This document shows, piece by piece, positions 50,383 to 53,757 of a stretch of DNA of 53,757 nucleotides; the first letter of the stretch is position 1, and each line of letters starts with the position of its first letter. Made by a program: the position numbers and the translations under genes. Source of the DNA: Oscillatoriales cyanobacterium (GTDB lineage: Bacteria; Cyanobacteriota; Cyanobacteriia; Cyanobacteriales; Microcoleaceae); the NCBI GenBank assembly GCA_004292955.1, contig RDXX01000063.1:1-53757 (forward strand). The letters run 5' to 3'. The notes beneath the pieces were generated by a model, which was not told where the DNA came from, searched no databases, and worked only from the letters and a program-made list of their open reading frames with translations.

Positions 50383-50706
50383 CTAACGGCGAGGCGCATA
50401 CATAATCACCAAAACGCCCAGCAAAGCAATCCACCCTCCGAGTAAATCGTACTTATCAGGAGCAATGCGATCGACAATCCAGCCCCACAGAATTGACAAC
50501 ACAATAAACACACCCCCGTAAGCCGCATATGCTCGCCCAAAAGTAGCCGGTTGCAGCGTTGGCACCACTCCGTAAACCCCTAAAATAACCATCCCAATTA
50601 CGGCTAACCAAGGGCTTTTGCCTTCGCGCAACCACAGCCAAAATAAATAGCCACCGCCAATTTCGCATACTCCAGCTAACACAAAAAGCAACAAAGATTG
50701 AATCAT
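50383..50706 (-). CDS. YnfA family (UPF0060) membrane protein
   Basis: 107 residues, four transmembrane helices, matching the SMR-like YnfA family: [56 protein letters not shown] and [16 protein letters not shown]. Related to small multidrug resistance proteins and expected to function as a dimer in the inner membrane; physiological substrate unproven. Its ATG overlaps the stop of the P-II gene (TAATG), indicating translational coupling with a signalling protein. Confidence 0.9.
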   Translation of the reverse strand: MIQSLLLFVLAGVCEIGGGYLFWLWLREGKSPWLAVIGMVILGVYGVVPTLQPATFGRAYAAYGGVFIVLSILWGWIVDRIAPDKYDLLGGWIALLGVLVIMYAPRR

Positions 50707-51104
50707 TATTTTTTCCAGGAATCGCTCAAAGTTGCAGGTTCTTCGATTGTCAAAGCAGCTTCGTTTTCTTCGCCTGTGCGAATGCGAACTGTTCGGCTTA
50801 CCGGAATCACAAACAATTTGCCATCTCCGACAGTTCCTGTTTTCGCCGTTGTCACAATCGTATCGACAACCGCATCAACCATATCGTCGTTCACGACAAT
50901 TTCAATTCTGACTTTCGGCAGAAAGTCAACCGTAAAAGGTTTGCCTTCCATATCTAAGAGTCCCAAAAAAGCAAGCGGTTTCCCTTTTTGCCGTCCGAAT
51001 CCTTTTGCGCCTGTGACAGTCATTCCTTGAATACCAAGTTTGACTAAGGCTTCCTTGATGGAATCCAATTTAGCAGGCTGGATAATCGCAAGAACTAATT
51101 GCAT
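50706..51104 (-). CDS. P-II family protein with an extended, atypical T-loop
   Basis: 132 residues from ATG 51104. P-II core: [70 protein letters not shown] and RIRTGEE (ATP and 2-oxoglutarate pocket). Between GRQKG and VDFLPK it has 17 residues ([17 protein letters not shown]) where GlnB has about 11 (HTELYRGAEYV): the T-loop is six residues longer, without the Tyr51 uridylylation or Ser49 phosphorylation sites. The C-terminus is extended. It lies downstream of an APC permease and overlaps ynfA, so it more likely gates transport than general nitrogen control. Confidence 0.9.
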   Translation of the reverse strand: MQLVLAIIQPAKLDSIKEALVKLGIQGMTVTGAKGFGRQKGKPLAFLGLLDMEGKPFTVDFLPKVRIEIVVNDDMVDAVVDTIVTTAKTGTVGDGKLFVIPVSRTVRIRTGEENEAALTIEEPATLSDSWKK

Positions 51105-51159
51105 AGATTTCAATTACCAAATATCTTGGGTATAGCATCCCCCGCCCTCAATCGGCAGC

Positions 51160-51192
51160 TAAGAGGGCGGGCACGGGGGCACCGCCCCTACC
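51160..51192. repeat. Dispersed palindrome (GAGGGCGGGCACGGGGGCAC)
   Basis: Same sequence as at 27922-27952; lies between the permease and P-II genes. Confidence 0.85.
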
Positions 51193-51209
51193 ACAGGTCA
51201 ACTGTTTAA

Positions 51210-52775
51210 CTATGGAGATTTAGATGCAGAGGTGTTATCGCGCAGGGGATGATTAATATCCGACGGCAAAAACAGAGGTTTGCCTTTGATCAAGCTGTCT
51301 CCAATCAGGTAAGCAAATCCGGCAAAAAAGAAGGCAACAGAAATGCCGATCGCAGTCATAGAATTAGTTTTGGCATTACCAGTTCCAGTCAAACCGTAGT
51401 AAAAAATGCCACAAACCATAAGTAAATTCGTGACCAAACCTAAAACGGGAATCACAACAGTTTTGATTGGGTTGTGTTCCTCATCTAGCAAATGCTCTAG
51501 GGTAGCAACTAACGTTACTCCACAGGTAATTCCGTAGAGCATAAACGTGCCAATATTAGACACTAACGTAACGATCGTCACGTTATCCACACTCTGCACC
51601 GCATAAGCCCCAATCAAAGCGGAAAGTCCAGTTAGAAAGTAAATTCCGATGTGAGGCGTATTGTAACGCCCGTGTAAAAAGCCGAATACGGCGGGTAATT
51701 CCCGATCGCTCCCCATGGCATAACTGATCCGAACACCCGTTGACAGCGACGATAGCGCTGTCCCGATCAATGCCATGACGACTGTGCTGGCGATCGTAAT
51801 TTGCAGCAGAAATCCGTTACCAAATAGTAGCGTATCTCCCAAAATTTTCGCGATATCGCCGATCGGCGCACCCGACGATAATGCAGCGGCAAATCCCGTT
51901 ACAGTTTTGCCATCAACAGTTGCAGTATATTGGTCGCCAATGAAAAAATTAGCCGCGAAATACTCGAAGAAATAACAGATACAAGCCTGAATAAATAAAG
52001 AGAGAATAACACCGCGAGGAATATCGCGCTGAGGATTAATGGCCTCACCAGCCATCGCTGTTGCCGATTCAAATCCGACAAGTAACAGAATTGCGATCGT
52101 CGCTTGGTAAATCAATCCCGATAAATCATGAGGCATCACAACGCTAAAAGCATTTGCGTGTTCATAATTCACATTCGGATGACCTAATCGGTAAACAATC
52201 ATCAACAATCCCAGGAAGGTGAGAGAGCTAATTTGCACAATATTGATGATGATATTAATCAGCGTAGAACCGGTAACGCCCTGGAGGGCAATAAAGCCCA
52301 CCAGCCCAGTGAAGATAAAGCAAATTAAGGTTTTGCTGAACCAATCCGCTGCAAAATCAGGGTTAAACAACTGCCCGATGTAAACGACAAGCGTTCCCAT
52401 AAAGCTAATCATGATGCCGGGGTACACCCAGTAGTACAAATGTGCAGCCCAGCCGGTTACAAACTTTGCCAAACGCGCCAAACGAAAGTGTTTGTGTTCC
52501 TGTTTCGCTAAGATTGCTGCTTCTGCATAGTAATAGGAACTGCCGGCACCTGCTTCGGGGTAAGCTTTAGAAAGCGTTGCATAACAGCTTGCTGTCAGCA
52601 GGGCGATCGCAGTTGCTAGGGCGATCGCAGCCCACATATTTTTAGCAGAATCCGGCGGGGCTTGCAATTGGTAAGTCGTCCACAGAAAAGCGCCCGGTGC
52701 AATCAGCGCCATCGCGTTAATCGTAATGCCTACCAGTCCTAGGGTAGGCTTGAATTCTCCATTAGAGTTTGTCAT
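51210..52775 (-). CDS. APC-superfamily amino acid/polyamine permease
   Basis: 521 residues with about 12 to 13 transmembrane helices. N-terminal GLVGITINAMALIAPGAFLW is the unwound helix-1 substrate site of APC transporters; YATLSKAYPEAGAGSSYYYAE is helix 2-3; LLLVGFESATAMAGEAINPQRDIPRG is the helix 6 signature; STGVRISYAMGSDRELPAVF is the helix 8 region. A soluble C-terminal tail follows. Likely imports amino acids or related compounds with H+ or Na+. First gene of an operon with a variant P-II and YnfA, suggesting P-II-controlled uptake. Substrate unknown. Confidence 0.9.
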   Translation of the reverse strand: MTNSNGEFKPTLGLVGITINAMALIAPGAFLWTTYQLQAPPDSAKNMWAAIALATAIALLTASCYATLSKAYPEAGAGSSYYYAEAAILAKQEHKHFRLARLAKFVTGWAAHLYYWVYPGIMISFMGTLVVYIGQLFNPDFAADWFSKTLICFIFTGLVGFIALQGVTGSTLINIIINIVQISSLTFLGLLMIVYRLGHPNVNYEHANAFSVVMPHDLSGLIYQATIAILLLVGFESATAMAGEAINPQRDIPRGVILSLFIQACICYFFEYFAANFFIGDQYTATVDGKTVTGFAAALSSGAPIGDIAKILGDTLLFGNGFLLQITIASTVVMALIGTALSSLSTGVRISYAMGSDRELPAVFGFLHGRYNTPHIGIYFLTGLSALIGAYAVQSVDNVTIVTLVSNIGTFMLYGITCGVTLVATLEHLLDEEHNPIKTVVIPVLGLVTNLLMVCGIFYYGLTGTGNAKTNSMTAIGISVAFFFAGFAYLIGDSLIKGKPLFLPSDINHPLRDNTSASKSP

Positions 52776-52881
52776 GGGTTTTTTTTGAGCTTTGAAATTG
52801 TCGATCCCGTCCTAAGCCTGCGAAGGAATGAATCTGAGGCCACGGAGGAAATTGCTTTTGGTCATTGTGAGCTCTGAGATC

Positions 52882-53005
52882 GGGTGCATCTGGTTTTTGA
52901 AGAGGGCGAAGCATGACCGCATATAAGTTATTACTTATAATCCCATATTGACGGAGGTCATGCTATAGCCCATACAAACATATTTGCTTGCATTGAGATG
53001 CACCC
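52882..53005. mobile_element. MITE-like nested palindrome
   Basis: GGGTGCATCT at 52882 pairs with AGATGCACCC ending at 53005; inside, GCATGACC (52910-52917) pairs with GGTCATGC (52957-52964). The GGTGCATCT terminus recalls the element at 15763. No target duplication was found. Confidence 0.5.
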
Positions 53006-53308
53006 GTGAGATCTGCGATCGTTTGGATTTAACTTCTTGTTTAAACGGGAATAGTTTATAAATCCGTATATAAAAATACAATAGATGCCTATAAGTCCGA
53101 TCGGGACTTAAAAAATTTTCAAGCCCAAACATAGCTTAAATGGTTCTCCTGAGTTTGTCGTGATAAGCAAACCGCATATCCTTGACGAAGAGGGGAGCAC
53201 AGAATCGCGAACAATTGTGCCTAATACCGTATCCACCATAAACCCAGGAGAGCCGCTTAAACCTGCTGTGAGTCAAATCCGGTAGCATCGGAATTATTAG
53301 CCGAAATC

Positions 53309-53503
53309 AGGAGACGGCTTGGCCTTAATCCCTACAGTATTATTTTTAGTAGGGACTAAGGCCAAGCCGTCTCCTCTATATCATTCCGGTGCAGCCGGAA
53401 TTGATATGAGCCGTGTCCCTACAGTATTATTTTTAGTAGGGACTAAGGCCAAGCCGTCTCCTCTATATCATTCCGGTGCAGCCGGAATTGATATGAGTCA
53501 AAT
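53309..53503. repeat. Palindromic element plus 87-bp tandem duplication
   Basis: GGAGACGGCTTGGCCTTAAT...GTAGGG pairs with the complementary GGCCAAGCCGTCTCC arm. The unit starting CCCTACAGTATTATTTTTAG at 53330 repeats at 53417 almost without change, through TATATCATTCCGGTGCAGCC. Confidence 0.85.
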
Positions 53504-53532
53504 ACGTGACCATTAGACTTCTCCGAAAAAGC

Positions 53533-53562
53533 CTGTCAAGAACAGGCATCTTGCCTGTTCCA
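53533..53562. repeat. Dispersed palindrome (AAGAACAGGCATCTTGCCTG)
   Basis: Same family as the palindromes embedded in nadE and at 47099-47161. Confidence 0.8.
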
Positions 53563-53757
53563 CAAGAATTATGGGAGATATCTATTATCTTGCAGCCAAC
53601 CGACAAATCGATTCAGATATAGCTCTTCTAAAAGCTATAGCAGTTGACAGTTACAAAGTACCGCTCGTAAAAACATGGACAAAGCTACCCAAAAGTAGTC
53701 AATGTTAGACATCTACGTTAGTAATTTTAGTCCACAGTCCTAAAACTACAGGAATAA

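Larger units (their letters stand above)
52776..53757. other. Gene-free terminal kilobase with nested repeats
   Basis: No supported gene. Holds the permease upstream region, a nested palindrome (52882-53005), an 87-bp tandem duplication (53330-53503) and a palindrome at 53533-53562. Small frames at 52935-53132 and 53319-53516 are repeat translations. Confidence 0.7.

Noticed and set aside
53319..53516. Plus-strand frame repeating VPTVLFLVGTKAKPSP
   Set aside because: It is the translation of an 87-bp tandem palindromic duplication, not a gene.

Overview
The window comes from a filamentous, phycoerythrin-capable cyanobacterium of the Oscillatoria/Microcoleus/Tychonema type. The evidence is the frequent HIP1 octamer (GCGATCGC), phycobilisome rod linkers beside a CcaS/CcaR light-sensing pair, a VTE5-type phytol kinase, Hstk-type and GAF/PAS histidine kinases, and very many heptanucleotide tandem arrays, palindromic repeats and MITE-like elements. 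No tRNA, rRNA or CRISPR array was seen.

Layout. (1) 1-7.1 kb is a wrecked pyrimidine-catabolism island: an amidohydrolase (cytosine deaminase-like) fragment, URC1 (truncated and split by a MITE), a tandem nucleotidyl cyclase, a dead tnpB, frameshifted URC4, a truncated IS630 and an eroded uracil phosphoribosyltransferase. A secreted DUF4360 protein sits inside it. (2) 7.4-16.4 kb holds a small ORF, a membrane protein, two glycosyltransferases, a TPR protein, an ABM-like protein, a RelE-type toxin-antitoxin pair, a DUF4336 protein, a phytol kinase and a 49-residue protein. (3) 16.7-23.1 kb is NAD metabolism: pncB, nadD, the Nudix-type regulator nrtR, a PchB-like chorismate mutase/isochorismate lyase, nadE, and an RTX-DUF192 fusion overlapping nadE. 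(4) 23.3-29.1 kb carries an orphan csx3 (cyclic-oligoadenylate ring nuclease family), a PD-(D/E)XK-like gene split by a MITE, a sensor kinase that looks like a beheaded Hstk protein, and a response-regulator/adenylate cyclase. (5) 29.8-37.4 kb has a short PRK-like kinase, an ABC ATPase, a YdcF protein, an APH/P-loop kinase fusion and a PfkB kinase. (6) 37.5-42.3 kb has a RelE remnant, then a 1021-residue protein joining an MJ1316/DUF504 RNA-end-recognition domain, an EEP nuclease/phosphatase, a 2H phosphoesterase and a eukaryote-like poly(A) polymerase, then a membrane-anchored HEMLH metallopeptidase-like protein. (7) 42.7-49.4 kb is a green/red chromatic acclimation locus: ccaS, cpeR, two phycoerythrin rod linkers, two adjacent G-boxes and ccaR. 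(8) 49.6-52.8 kb has a glycine-zipper stress-type protein and an APC permease / P-II variant / YnfA operon. The last kilobase is repeats.

Two themes cross the window. Period-7 repeat arrays repeatedly supply or touch stop codons. Palindromic repeats have invaded everything, including the reading frames of a glycosyltransferase and of NadE, where they stay in frame. The most attractive system is the four-domain RNA end-repair protein, followed by the CA2 locus and the permease-associated P-II variant.
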